This document shows, piece by piece, positions 16,247 through 25,517 of a stretch of 64,000 nucleotides of DNA. A program made the translations under genes and the position numbers. Each line of letters begins with the position of its first letter. Within the stretch, counting starts at the first letter, position 1. Under the pieces are notes generated by a model. It saw only the letters and a list, made by a program, of their open reading frames with translations, was not told the origin of the DNA and made no database searches. Source of the stretch: Capsulimonas corticalis (GTDB lineage Bacteria > Armatimonadota > Armatimonadia > Armatimonadales > Capsulimonadaceae); NCBI RefSeq assembly GCF_003574315.2, contig NZ_AP025739.1, positions 4,898,001 to 4,962,000 of the forward strand, in the 5' to 3' direction.

Positions 16247-18247
16247 TTGAACTTAAGCTGGATCGATTGGACCATCGTCTTTGTCGCCGTGATCGGGATC
16301 CGCGCGGTCAGCTGGAGCACGCGTTCGCTGATGCGCGGGGTCGCCGACTTTCTTTCGGCGAACCGACTCGCCGGGCGGTATCTGCTCACGATCTCCGGCG
16401 AGGTGGGCGGCTTTGGCGTCATCTCCATGGTGGCGGGTTTTCAGGCGTTTACATCCGCCGGATTTCCCAACTACTGGTGGGGACTGATGTCGGCGCCGCT
16501 CGGGATCATCTTCGTGATGACGGGGTGGGTGTACTACCGATTGCGCGAGACGCGCGCGCTCACGGTGGCGCAGTTCTTTGAGATGCGCTACAGCCGGAGA
16601 TTTCGGATCCTGGCGGGCACGCTCTGCTGGCTCTCGGGGATCATCAACTTTGGGATCTTTCCTGCCGTGGCCGCGCGGTTTTTGATCTACTTCTGCGGCT
16701 TGCCGGACACCTTCCCGCTGCTGGGGCTGCATATTGCGACCTATCCCGTGATCCTGGCGGTCGATCTGGGGCTGGCGCTGTTCTTTGTCAACGCCGGCGG
16801 CCAGGTCTCGGTCATGATCACCGAGTGCGCGCAGGGGATTGTCGCGAGCTTCGCGTTTTTCGCCATCGCGGTGGCCGTCATCGTCATGATCCCCTGGCAT
16901 ACGGAAGTGGCCGCGCTCCAGCTCGCGCCCGCCAACGCGTCCATGCTCAATCCGTTTCACACGAGCGAGATCAAGGACTTCAATGTCTGGTTCTATCTGA
17001 TTGGAATCTTTATCTCGGTCTACGGCTTTCAAAGCTGGCTGGGAACGCAGGGCTTCATGACCTCGGCGCGCACGCCGCACGAGCAGCGCATGGGGCAGAT
17101 CATCCGGGTGTGGCGCTCGGCGCCGCAGGACCTCATGCGCATGGCGTTGCCGCTCGCGGCGTTCACGGCGCTGAACTCGGCGCAGTATGCGCCGCAGATG
17201 GCGGCCGTGCATGAGACCATCAGCCATATCAGCAACAAGGCTGTGCAGAACGAGATGCTCGTGCCGGTGGCGCTCGCGCACATCCTGCCGGTGGGCATCA
17301 AAGGTCTTCTGGTGATGGTCGCCGTGTTCCTTTCGCTCACCTGCCACGACACCTATATGCACTCGTGGGGAAGTATCTTCGTGCAGGATATTGTTCTGCC
17401 GATACGGCAAAAGGCGTTTACGCCGCAGGAGCATATCACCTGGCTGCGCTGGTCGATCTTCGGCGTCGCCCTGTTCTCGTTCTTCTTTAGTCTGCTGTAT
17501 GTGGAATCCGACAAGATCTTCTTCTTCCAGGCGATCACCGGAACGATCTGGCTGGGCGGCGCCGGCGCCGTGATGATCGGCGGGCTCTACAGCCGGTTCG
17601 GGACCACGGCGGGCGCCTACTGCGCCATGGTGTCGGGAGCGGTGCTCGGCATTGCGGGGCTCGTGATTCCCAAGATGTGGGAAGCGCGCCACACCGATCC
17701 GTTCCCGATCAATGGGCAGTGGCTGATGCTGATCGCCAGCCTGATCTCAATCGCGCTGTATGTCGGAGTTTCCGTCGCGACGGGCGGCGCGAAGCGTCCG
17801 TTCAATCTGGAGAAGATGCTGCATCGGGGAGCGTATTCGGACGATCCGCAGCCGGTGGAGGCGAAGACGGCCCTGCGCGGCCGGTGGCTGGAGATGCTCG
17901 GAGTCGGCAAGGAATTCACGAAGAGCGACACGGCGCTGGCGATGCTGCTGACGGTCTGGACGCTGGGCTGGTGGCTGGTGTTCCTGGTCGTCTGCGCGAT
18001 GCATTTCTTCTTCAACGCCATTCCGGACTCCTTCTGGCCGGCCTACTGGCGCGTCAATCTGCTGATCCTGGCCGCGGTCAGCGTTCCGTCGCTGATCTGG
18101 TTCACCGTCGGCGGCGTGCTGGACATGCGCGCGCTGCTGACGGCGCTCAAAACCGCCGTCCGAAACCCGCTGGACGATGGCCGGGTCATCCATGAGACGG
18201 ACGACCGTCTGGATCCCGAGCCGGTCCGGGAGCCTGTGATCCAATAA
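16247..18247 (+). CDS. Sodium:solute symporter family transporter
   Basis: This encodes 666 residues. I prefer TTG 16247 because AAAAGGA lies 8 bases upstream and the protein then opens with the first membrane helix (LSWIDWTIVFVAVIG); ATG 16205 and 16178 are alternatives that add a charged tail. I count about 13-14 hydrophobic segments. Family marks are FLSANRLAGRYLLTISGEVGGFG in the first helices, YRLRETRALTVAQFFEMRYSRRFR after helix 2, and ALNSAQYAPQMAAVHETISHI. SSS proteins move sugars, acids or vitamins with Na+. The next gene is a GH116 enzyme without a signal peptide, so uptake of an oligosaccharide or glycoside is inferred. The long C-terminal extension with extra helices is common in this subgroup. 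Confidence 0.85.
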   Translation: MNLSWIDWTIVFVAVIGIRAVSWSTRSLMRGVADFLSANRLAGRYLLTISGEVGGFGVISMVAGFQAFTSAGFPNYWWGLMSAPLGIIFVMTGWVYYRLRETRALTVAQFFEMRYSRRFRILAGTLCWLSGIINFGIFPAVAARFLIYFCGLPDTFPLLGLHIATYPVILAVDLGLALFFVNAGGQVSVMITECAQGIVASFAFFAIAVAVIVMIPWHTEVAALQLAPANASMLNPFHTSEIKDFNVWFYLIGIFISVYGFQSWLGTQGFMTSARTPHEQRMGQIIRVWRSAPQDLMRMALPLAAFTALNSAQYAPQMAAVHETISHISNKAVQNEMLVPVALAHILPVGIKGLLVMVAVFLSLTCHDTYMHSWGSIFVQDIVLPIRQKAFTPQEHITWLRWSIFGVALFSFFFSLLYVESDKIFFFQAITGTIWLGGAGAVMIGGLYSRFGTTAGAYCAMVSGAVLGIAGLVIPKMWEARHTDPFPINGQWLMLIASLISIALYVGVSVATGGAKRPFNLEKMLHRGAYSDDPQPVEAKTALRGRWLEMLGVGKEFTKSDTALAMLLTVWTLGWWLVFLVVCAMHFFFNAIPDSFWPAYWRVNLLILAAVSVPSLIWFTVGGVLDMRALLTALKTAVRNPLDDGRVIHETDDRLDPEPVREPVIQ

Positions 18248-18285
18248 TCGTTACGTATTCCCCATTCCCATTAAAGGTCGGTTTT

Positions 18286-20886
18286 ATGTCTCTGCTGGAT
18301 TCTCTCAAAACAACGCCGCGTATTTATCGAACGTTCGCCCCGCCCGCGCTTTTGCAAATCGCGATGCCGATGGGCGGCCTTGGCGCCGGATGCATCTGTC
18401 TGAACGGTTACGGAGGCTTGCAGGACTTCGCGATACGCAACAAGCCGGCGACGACCGCGCTGCCGGATGGTCACAGCTTTCATGACGCCGCGTTCGCCCT
18501 CGTGCATATCAAGGGCGAACGGCCGGTGACGAGATTGCTGGAAGGCCCGCTGCCCAAGGAAAAGATCTACGATCAGGCGCTGCAAGCGCAGGGGTATCGT
18601 CATGGCGGACACGAAGGAATGCCGCGCTTTGAGCACGCGGAATTCGACGCGGGATATCCGTTCGGCGTGGTCCGCCTGACGGATCCCGCGCTCCCGCTCA
18701 AGGCGGCCGTGACGGGATGGAGCCCGTTTATCCCCCGCGACGACGTCCACTCCGGAATGCCGTGCGCGATGCTGGAGTACCGATTTGAGAATGTGGGCGC
18801 CGATGATGTCGAATTCGAGTTTTCTTATCATCTCTCGCATCTGATCGGCGATGAAGAGGGCGGCGACGGTTCCGGGTGGCGCGCCGCTCGAACCTCGGTC
18901 TTAACCGGCGAAAACGGACCGCTGGGCGTTCGATACCACAGCGAATTGCCCGCCACTCAGGAGAATTATGGGAGTGCGGCGCTCTGCGCGGTTGGCTGGA
19001 CTCCGCGCGTGAAGGCGATGTGGCTGCGCGGCGGCTGGTTCGACGCCATTTCGGGACTGTGGCGCGAAACATCCACAGGCCGGTTTGTGGAAAATGACGG
19101 TTCCGAGCCTGTCGAGGACGCCGCCAGCCGCACCGGCGGATCGATCCTGGGCGGCGCCGTTTTGAAGCCGGGAGAATCGGCGGTCTTTCCCATCCTGATC
19201 GCCTGGCACTTTCCCAATTCCGACATGACCAGCGGGCAGCTGCCGTGCGGCGGCTCCTGCGGATCGGACTGCGGCTGCGCGGCGTCTCCGGCGTGGAGAA
19301 CGTTTTACGCCGGCCGCTGGCGCGATGCTGAGGCGGTCGCGCGGGACGCCGCCGCGCAATATGGCGCGCTGCGCGCGCGGACGCTGGCGTTCCAGCATGC
19401 GCTTGCGGATTCCACGCTGCCGCCGGATGTCATCGACGCCGTCGTGTCCAACCTCGCCATTCTGAAGTCCGCGACAATATTGCGGCAGGAGAACGGAAAC
19501 CTCTGGGCCTGGGAAGGGTGCATGACGCAATGCGGAAGCTGTCCGGGTTCGTGCACGCATGTTTGGAACTACGCACAGGCCATGCCGCACCTCTTTCCAA
19601 AGTTAGAAAGAACGCTGCGCAACCAGGAGCTGGAGCGCTCGATGGACGAGGAAGGGAATATCAACTTCCGGTCCGCGCTGCCGGATGGTCCCACGCTTCA
19701 TGGCGGCCACGCCGCCGCCGACGGTCAGCTGGGCGGCATCCTGAAACTCTGCCGCGACTGGATGATCTCCGGCGACACGGATTGGATGCGCCGTCTGTAC
19801 CCGCTGGCGCGGCGCAGCCTGGATTACTGCATCGCGACCTGGGACCCCGACCGGCAAGGCGGCCTGTTCGAACCGCATCACAACACCTACGATATTGAGT
19901 TCTGGGGACCGGACGGCATGTGCGGCAGCGTGTATGCAGGCGCGCTCTCGGCAATGGCGCGGATGGCGAATCATCTTGGCGAGGCCGATCAAGCCGACTC
20001 ATACGGCGCCCTCGCGCGCAAGGCCGCCGGATTTATGTCCCGCGAGCTGTTCAACGGCGAATACTACCAGCAGAAAGTCCAGTGGGAGGGATTACGGGAC
20101 CAATCGTTCCTCGCCAGCATCGCCGGCGTCGATGCGAGCAGCACGGAGATGAAGCGTCTGCTGAAAGCCGAAGGCCCGAAGTATCAATACGGCTCCGGCT
20201 GTCTTTCCGACGGCGTGATCGGCGCATGGATGGCGACGATCTACGGGGTCGGCGCGCCCATGGATCGCGCGGAGGTCCGCTCGACTCTCAGCGCGATCTT
20301 CCGGCATAACTTCAAGCGCGACCTGTCCGACCATGTCTGCTTGCAGCGTCCCGGCTACGCCCTCGGCCACGAGCCCGGACTCATCCTTTGCACATGGCCG
20401 CGCGGCGGGAAGCCGACGCTTCCGTTCGTTTACAGCGATGAAGTCTGGACAGGGATCGAACACCAGGTCGCCTCGCACCTGATCGAAGAGGGACTGGTGG
20501 AAGAGGGCCTGACGATCGTCCAGGCGGTGCGCGCCCGTTACGACGGCCACGTGCGCAATCCGTTTAACGAATATGAATGCGGCTCCTACTACGCGCGCGC
20601 CATGGCGAGCTACGCCCTGCTCAATTCGCTCTCGGGATTCCGCTACTGCGCCGTCACCCAAACGCTGTGGTTCGGCCCCAAGATCGGCGGCGGCCGGTTC
20701 CAGGCGTTCTTCTCCGCCGAATCGGGATTTGGGACCGTGCGATTGGCCGACGGCGCTCTCACCGTCGATCTGATCGAAGGCGAACTGCAAGTGGCTAAGC
20801 TCGTCCTATCACAGGGCGGCCAGGAGCGTGAGCTATCCTGGGAAGCGACCGCACGCGTGGGCGCGCCCGTTCAAATTCCCATTTGA
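18286..20886 (+). CDS. GH116 family beta-glycosidase, cytoplasmic
   Basis: This encodes 866 residues from ATG 18286. There is no signal peptide. The N-terminal half is the beta-sandwich of GH116 (MGGLGAGCICLNGYGGLQDFAIRN; WSPFIPRDDVHSGMP; FPILIAWHFPN). The C-terminal half is the alpha/alpha barrel (DUF608). By comparison with human GBA2 and TxGH116, the nucleophile is Glu410 in NLWAWEGC and the acid/base is Asp536 in NTYDIEFWG. The family cleaves beta-glucosides, beta-xylosides or glucosylceramide. A cysteine-rich insert (GGSCGSDCGCA) near residues 321-332 is unusual. The gene follows the symporter by 38 bases, which fits import followed by hydrolysis. Confidence 0.85.
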   Translation: MSLLDSLKTTPRIYRTFAPPALLQIAMPMGGLGAGCICLNGYGGLQDFAIRNKPATTALPDGHSFHDAAFALVHIKGERPVTRLLEGPLPKEKIYDQALQAQGYRHGGHEGMPRFEHAEFDAGYPFGVVRLTDPALPLKAAVTGWSPFIPRDDVHSGMPCAMLEYRFENVGADDVEFEFSYHLSHLIGDEEGGDGSGWRAARTSVLTGENGPLGVRYHSELPATQENYGSAALCAVGWTPRVKAMWLRGGWFDAISGLWRETSTGRFVENDGSEPVEDAASRTGGSILGGAVLKPGESAVFPILIAWHFPNSDMTSGQLPCGGSCGSDCGCAASPAWRTFYAGRWRDAEAVARDAAAQYGALRARTLAFQHALADSTLPPDVIDAVVSNLAILKSATILRQENGNLWAWEGCMTQCGSCPGSCTHVWNYAQAMPHLFPKLERTLRNQELERSMDEEGNINFRSALPDGPTLHGGHAAADGQLGGILKLCRDWMISGDTDWMRRLYPLARRSLDYCIATWDPDRQGGLFEPHHNTYDIEFWGPDGMCGSVYAGALSAMARMANHLGEADQADSYGALARKAAGFMSRELFNGEYYQQKVQWEGLRDQSFLASIAGVDASSTEMKRLLKAEGPKYQYGSGCLSDGVIGAWMATIYGVGAPMDRAEVRSTLSAIFRHNFKRDLSDHVCLQRPGYALGHEPGLILCTWPRGGKPTLPFVYSDEVWTGIEHQVASHLIEEGLVEEGLTIVQAVRARYDGHVRNPFNEYECGSYYARAMASYALLNSLSGFRYCAVTQTLWFGPKIGGGRFQAFFSAESGFGTVRLADGALTVDLIEGELQVAKLVLSQGGQERELSWEATARVGAPVQIPI

Positions 20887-20972
20887 ACGGGCGGCGTGGG
20901 GAGCGGATGTCTGCAAGGTAAGGTATCATTTTGACATCAGTCCGGCGGATCGGCGCCGCGATAGGAGCCGTT

Positions 20973-21839
20973 ATGACATCCCTCCCACATAGCGCGAATC
21001 TCGAAGAAGACACGACACGCCTCTTACAAACTGCGGTCGCCGCTCTCGACGCCGGCGCCGCCGCTAAGCTTCAGGAGATGCTCGATCGGCGCCCAGCAAT
21101 CACGCAGTACCGAACGGAAGTTGGCGATGGCGGTTACTTCGCCAGCGCCACGCTGCTGCATCACATCGCCGGCAATCCGATCCGTTATCCTCTTCCCGCG
21201 AACATCCTGGAGGTCGCCGCGATCGTGCTTCAGCATGGCGCCGATCCCAACGCGCTCTGCGGCGTCCCCGGCAACAGTTATTCGACGATTGGTCTTTTGC
21301 TGACGAGCAAGCAGGCGTCCGAAGCGGGAGTCGCCGTGGCTCTGATCGATCTTTTGCTTGCCGCCGGCGCCAAAGACGAAGTGTTCACCGACGCTGATGT
21401 TCTCTCCAAGCCGCTCTGGAATGGGGGGCGTGCGACGGCGGAAGCGCTCGTGGGGCGCGGCGTTGCGATGGACGCTCGTCACGCGGCGGCGCTTGGGCGA
21501 TTGGATCGGCTTCAGGAAATACTGGACGGCGCACCGATGGAGCGCCGCATTTTGGAAGAAGCGCTCGTTTATGCGAGCATGCAGAACGAGTGGGAAGCCG
21601 TCAGGCTTCTTGTGACGCGGGGAGCGAAGGGCGACGTCAACGCTTCGCCCGGCGGTCAGTCGTCAGCCCTGCACAACGCCGCATGGCGCGGGAATACCGA
21701 CATTGTGAACTTGCTTCTGGAGCACGGGGCCGACGCCTGCGTGCGCGACAATCAGTATCAGGCGAGCCCGGCGGGGTGGGCGGAGCATGGCGGCCACGCC
21801 GAGCTTGCGGCGCTTCTTCGCAGCCGCGAAGGCGGCTGA
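20973..21839 (+). CDS. Ankyrin-repeat protein
   Basis: This encodes 288 residues. ATG 20973 has AGGAG about 6 bases upstream; the frame runs back to a TTG at 20931 but without a ribosome site. Ankyrin-like units occur through the protein: IVLQHGADPNALCG, LIDLLLAAGAKDEVF, VRLLVTRGAKGDVN and the best-conserved SALHNAAWRGNTDIVNLLLEHGADACVRDN near the end. It has no signal peptide or membrane segment. Such proteins bind other proteins; the partner is not predictable. It lies between two GH116 genes but has no obvious link to them. No gene or clear signal is visible in the 166 bases that follow. Confidence 0.75.
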   Translation: MTSLPHSANLEEDTTRLLQTAVAALDAGAAAKLQEMLDRRPAITQYRTEVGDGGYFASATLLHHIAGNPIRYPLPANILEVAAIVLQHGADPNALCGVPGNSYSTIGLLLTSKQASEAGVAVALIDLLLAAGAKDEVFTDADVLSKPLWNGGRATAEALVGRGVAMDARHAAALGRLDRLQEILDGAPMERRILEEALVYASMQNEWEAVRLLVTRGAKGDVNASPGGQSSALHNAAWRGNTDIVNLLLEHGADACVRDNQYQASPAGWAEHGGHAELAALLRSREGG

Positions 21840-22005
21840 CGGGTAAGTGAGGATAGTGCAATGTTTAGATCAGATTTCGTAATGCCGAGACAGATGGGAT
21901 CTGGTATCATCTTAAACAGCAAATACATCAAATCTGGCGTTCAAGCAATAACATCCCATCCACATGAGTTGCTGTTGCTTCAATTGCTGTCTATCTGGGA
22001 GCTTA

Positions 22006-25000
22006 ATGAAAAAGGCAGTCCTTCACGTCCTTTTGTTGTCGTCGCTCGCCGCTGTCCACGCCGCCGCCGCGCAGTCCACGCATTCCTCGTTTGACGCCGC
22101 CACCGGAACGATTGTCGATTCCCGCTGGAAGTCCGGCATGCCGCTGGGTGGTATTGGGGACGGTAAGATCGAGCTGATGACGGACGGTTCGTTCGGCAAC
22201 TTCACCCACCAGCACAACTGGGATCGCCCGTATCGCTGGGCGAAAGGCGCATTCGCCGCGATCCGCGCGCAGGAGGCGGGCGGCGCGCCCGTCGTGCGGA
22301 TCCTTCGGCTTCAGAAGGGCGACGAATATACGGGAATCGCCAATGTGCGGCATACGCGCATGCAGGGATGGTTCCCGCGCGCCCAGATCGACTACGCCGA
22401 CGATGCGCTGCCGGTGAACGTGCGCCTGGAGGCGTTTTCGCCGCTCATTCCCCATGACATCAAGAACTCCAGCATGCCGGTCGCCTTTCTGGACTATCGC
22501 GTGACCAATCCCACGCAAAAGACCGTCAAGGCGAGCATGCTGCTTTCCTGGCCGAACTTGTTAGGGTGGGGCGGCCGTACGGACGCGAAGTGGGACGATA
22601 TCCGCGGCGGCCGCCAAACGCCGGCGCACGCCGGCGCGCTTCAAGGACTGCGATACACGACGGCGCAATCCTACGCCGATCAGCGGCGTAACGTTCTGGG
22701 CGAAGACTTTGTCGGCGTTCGATCGGACAGCGGCCTTGCCGTCAGCTCATGCGCGTCGTGGGACGCCGCCGCGGAAACGCCGGCGTTTTGGAGCGACTTT
22801 GAGAAGACCGGACGCGTTCAGGGAGCGGCGGGGTCGCCCGAACAGTCGGCGGGCGCCGTGGCGGCGGAGACGACGCTGAAGCCGGGCGAAACACGCGTTT
22901 TCCGGTTTCGAGTCGTCTGGGCGATGCCGCAGATGATCACGATGCAGAACCGGCAGGTCGCGAGCAAAAACACCGATGCGTCGAAGACCGATGTCGAAGC
23001 GATTACGGACTCGGACGCCGGATCGCGCTGGGATACCGGCCGGGCGATGCAGGCGGGCGATAACCTGGTCGTCGCGCTCGGACAGTCCGTCACGCCTGCG
23101 TCGATCACGCTCGATTTCGGGCAGGCGGGAACGGACTACCCGCACGGCTTGCGCATCGAAGTCTCTTCGGACGCGAAAACCTGGAAGGAAGTCGCCGTCA
23201 AAACGGCGGACGAAATGAAGGGAGCGTCCCAGACCATCGCACTGGCGCCGATTGCCGGAAAGTATCTGCGCCTGACCAATCTCGGTACGGATTCCTTTTA
23301 TTGGTGGAGCGTCTTCGGCATGAGCGTCCACACGGCGGGGCAGACCGCGCCGCTGAAGCTGGCGCCGGACGCCGTGACCGCCTATAAGATCAAGACGACC
23401 AGTCTCGTCGTGGAGGATGTCGGCCATTATTGGCGCAATTGGTGGAGCGGGGCGCAGGGCATCGCCGCTTACGCCGACAAAAACGAAGACACGCTCCTCC
23501 AGCAGACGAAATCGTGGCAGGATCCCGTTCTCAAGTCGAGCCTTCCGTTCTGGATGAAGCTCAAGCTGATCAACTGCGCGTTCCCAATGTTCGCCAATAC
23601 CGTGCTCACCAAAGACGGGCGCTTTGCCGTCCTCGAAAGCCCGATCGATATGGGCGGCGCGCTGGGCACCATGGATCAGCGCATGGCGTCGCACGCCTTT
23701 TTCACCTCGTTCTTCCCCGAGCTGGACCGGGCGGAGCTGGAGCTGTACGCCGCCTGCCAGCAGCCGGACGGGCGCATTACCCACTTCGACGGCAATATCC
23801 ATGAAGTGATCGGCCGTCCCGATGTCGGATACGGAATCACCGACTGGCCGGACCTTTCGTCTGCCTGGGTCATGCAGGCCGTTAAGCTCTACCGCTGGAC
23901 CGGGGACGCTTCGTTTCTGGAACGTATGAAGCCGCACATCACCCACGCCATGGACTGGCTAGAGAAGGACGGCGCGGACGATAATCTCATTCCCGCCGGC
24001 GGCAGCACTTACGATTACGAGCAGCTCCCGCGCGGCGAGTTTATCTATTCAGCGTCGTGTTATCTGGGGGCGCTGCGCGCGGCGTCGGCGATCTCGGATC
24101 CCGCGCAGGCGTCGGCGTACGACAAGCATCTCGGCGATGTCCAGAAGTCGGTCATGACGGACCTGTGGAACGGAACGTTCTTCCGCAAGTGGCGGCAGCC
24201 CTCCACGGGGAAGACCGTGGAGGACAGCTTTGTCGCGAATCTCGCCGGCGATTGGCTGGCGCGCTTGTCGGGACTGCCGCGTACGCTCGATCCGAAGATC
24301 ATCCATCAGAGCGTGACGCAGACCATCGCGCGGCATCAGAAGCCGTTCTTCCCCACGCCGCCGATGCAGGTGACTCCGGCGGGGAAGCTCACGACGACGT
24401 CGTGCTATTTCCTTCAGCATGAGCCTTATCTGGGCTGCGAGGCGATCTACGAGAACTACGTGGATGACGGCGTGGAGACGCTGAAGCGCGTGTACGACTG
24501 CGCCTGGGAGCTGAACCATAGCCCGTGGGATCAGTCGCTCGCCTACGACGCGCCGTCGGGCGTTCAAAGCGGCCTCGCGACTTACATGACCTGTCCGACC
24601 TCCTGGCATGTGCTCAGCGCGCTCGCCGGAACGTCGCTGGACCTGCCGGGGAAACGGCTTTATGTCTCGCCGCGTCTCATGACGACCGAAACCGAGATGC
24701 ACCTCCCCGTCTTCTTCTCACGATTCTGGGGCTGGCTGGACTATGTTCCCGCCCAGCATCGTCTGGCCCTGCGCGTGGACCGCGTCTTTGCCACGGACAC
24801 GGCGCGGGCATCGCTCTATCATATCGCCGGGGAAGCGGACGCGCCGGATTCCGCGATGACAATCACATCCGTCGCGGCGGACGGCGACGCCGCGCCGATC
24901 GCCCTGGAGGCGCCCTTCGCCGTGAAAGAGGGCGCGACGTTGGATCTCTCCTCCCTGATCGACCGGCTGGCGCCGTCGTCCCGCAGCGAAACGGTGGACT

Positions 25001-25461
25001 TTGAAGTGAAGGCGCCCGCTCCCACGCGGCCAGGCCTGCCCTCGGGAGATTGGGTGCTGAGCGATAACTTGCACGATTCGCCGGAACTGGCCGCCTCCGT
25101 CGGCCAAACGGCGCTCGATGGCGATCCAACTTCCCGATGGACGACGCTGCGCCCCATGCTTCCCGGCGATCAGCTGACGCTCGATATGCGCAAGGTCCAG
25201 CGGATTGCCAGGATCGTCCTCGATAGCGCGAAGTCCCCGGGCGACTACCCCCGAGGGTATCGGCTGGAGACATCCACCGACGGCGCCGCCTGGAGCGAAG
25301 CCGCGCGCGCCGACGCCGGCCAGGTCAGCTCCGCGCAGCAAGCCGGCGTCCTGACGATCGCCATCACGCCCACGGACGCCCGCTACGTGCGGATCACCAA
25401 CGAAGGCGCCGACCCCGGCGCCTTCTGGTCCGTGCATGAACTGATGGTTTACGGGGAGTAG
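22006..25461 (+). CDS. Secreted GH116-like glycosidase with two discoidin-type domains
   Basis: This encodes 1151 residues. ATG 22006 follows GGGAG and begins a signal peptide (MKKAVLHVLLL, ending AAAAQS); the frame also opens at 21964. The N-terminal sandwich of GH116 opens with SGMPLGGIGDGKIELMTDGSFGN. At about residues 329-446 an F5/8-type (CBM32-like) domain is inserted between the sandwich and the catalytic barrel. The barrel has Glu544 (AVLESPIDMGG) and Asp670 (STYDYEQ) where GBA2 has its nucleophile and acid/base. A second discoidin-like domain ends the protein (about 1030-1151, LDGDPTSRWTT). It probably acts outside the cell on beta-linked glycans or glycosides. It is distant in sequence from the cytoplasmic GH116 at 18286. 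Confidence 0.8.
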   Translation: MKKAVLHVLLLSSLAAVHAAAAQSTHSSFDAATGTIVDSRWKSGMPLGGIGDGKIELMTDGSFGNFTHQHNWDRPYRWAKGAFAAIRAQEAGGAPVVRILRLQKGDEYTGIANVRHTRMQGWFPRAQIDYADDALPVNVRLEAFSPLIPHDIKNSSMPVAFLDYRVTNPTQKTVKASMLLSWPNLLGWGGRTDAKWDDIRGGRQTPAHAGALQGLRYTTAQSYADQRRNVLGEDFVGVRSDSGLAVSSCASWDAAAETPAFWSDFEKTGRVQGAAGSPEQSAGAVAAETTLKPGETRVFRFRVVWAMPQMITMQNRQVASKNTDASKTDVEAITDSDAGSRWDTGRAMQAGDNLVVALGQSVTPASITLDFGQAGTDYPHGLRIEVSSDAKTWKEVAVKTADEMKGASQTIALAPIAGKYLRLTNLGTDSFYWWSVFGMSVHTAGQTAPLKLAPDAVTAYKIKTTSLVVEDVGHYWRNWWSGAQGIAAYADKNEDTLLQQTKSWQDPVLKSSLPFWMKLKLINCAFPMFANTVLTKDGRFAVLESPIDMGGALGTMDQRMASHAFFTSFFPELDRAELELYAACQQPDGRITHFDGNIHEVIGRPDVGYGITDWPDLSSAWVMQAVKLYRWTGDASFLERMKPHITHAMDWLEKDGADDNLIPAGGSTYDYEQLPRGEFIYSASCYLGALRAASAISDPAQASAYDKHLGDVQKSVMTDLWNGTFFRKWRQPSTGKTVEDSFVANLAGDWLARLSGLPRTLDPKIIHQSVTQTIARHQKPFFPTPPMQVTPAGKLTTTSCYFLQHEPYLGCEAIYENYVDDGVETLKRVYDCAWELNHSPWDQSLAYDAPSGVQSGLATYMTCPTSWHVLSALAGTSLDLPGKRLYVSPRLMTTETEMHLPVFFSRFWGWLDYVPAQHRLALRVDRVFATDTARASLYHIAGEADAPDSAMTITSVAADGDAAPIALEAPFAVKEGATLDLSSLIDRLAPSSRSETVDFEVKAPAPTRPGLPSGDWVLSDNLHDSPELAASVGQTALDGDPTSRWTTLRPMLPGDQLTLDMRKVQRIARIVLDSAKSPGDYPRGYRLETSTDGAAWSEAARADAGQVSSAQQAGVLTIAITPTDARYVRITNEGADPGAFWSVHELMVYGE

Positions 25462-25517
25462 AACCACCAGCTTCACGTGTGGGGAAAAGTACGTCCATTC
25501 AGTGGAGGAAATTCGGT

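Noticed and set aside
14143-16428. 761-codon open frame on the minus strand
   Set aside because: It lies antisense to the glycosidase-like gene, has an Arg/Ala/Gln-rich composition without domains, and is the usual shadow of a GC-rich codon pattern.
20931-20953. TTGACA upstream of the ankyrin gene as a -35 box
   Set aside because: No -10-like sequence is found 16-18 bases downstream; the region there is GC-rich.
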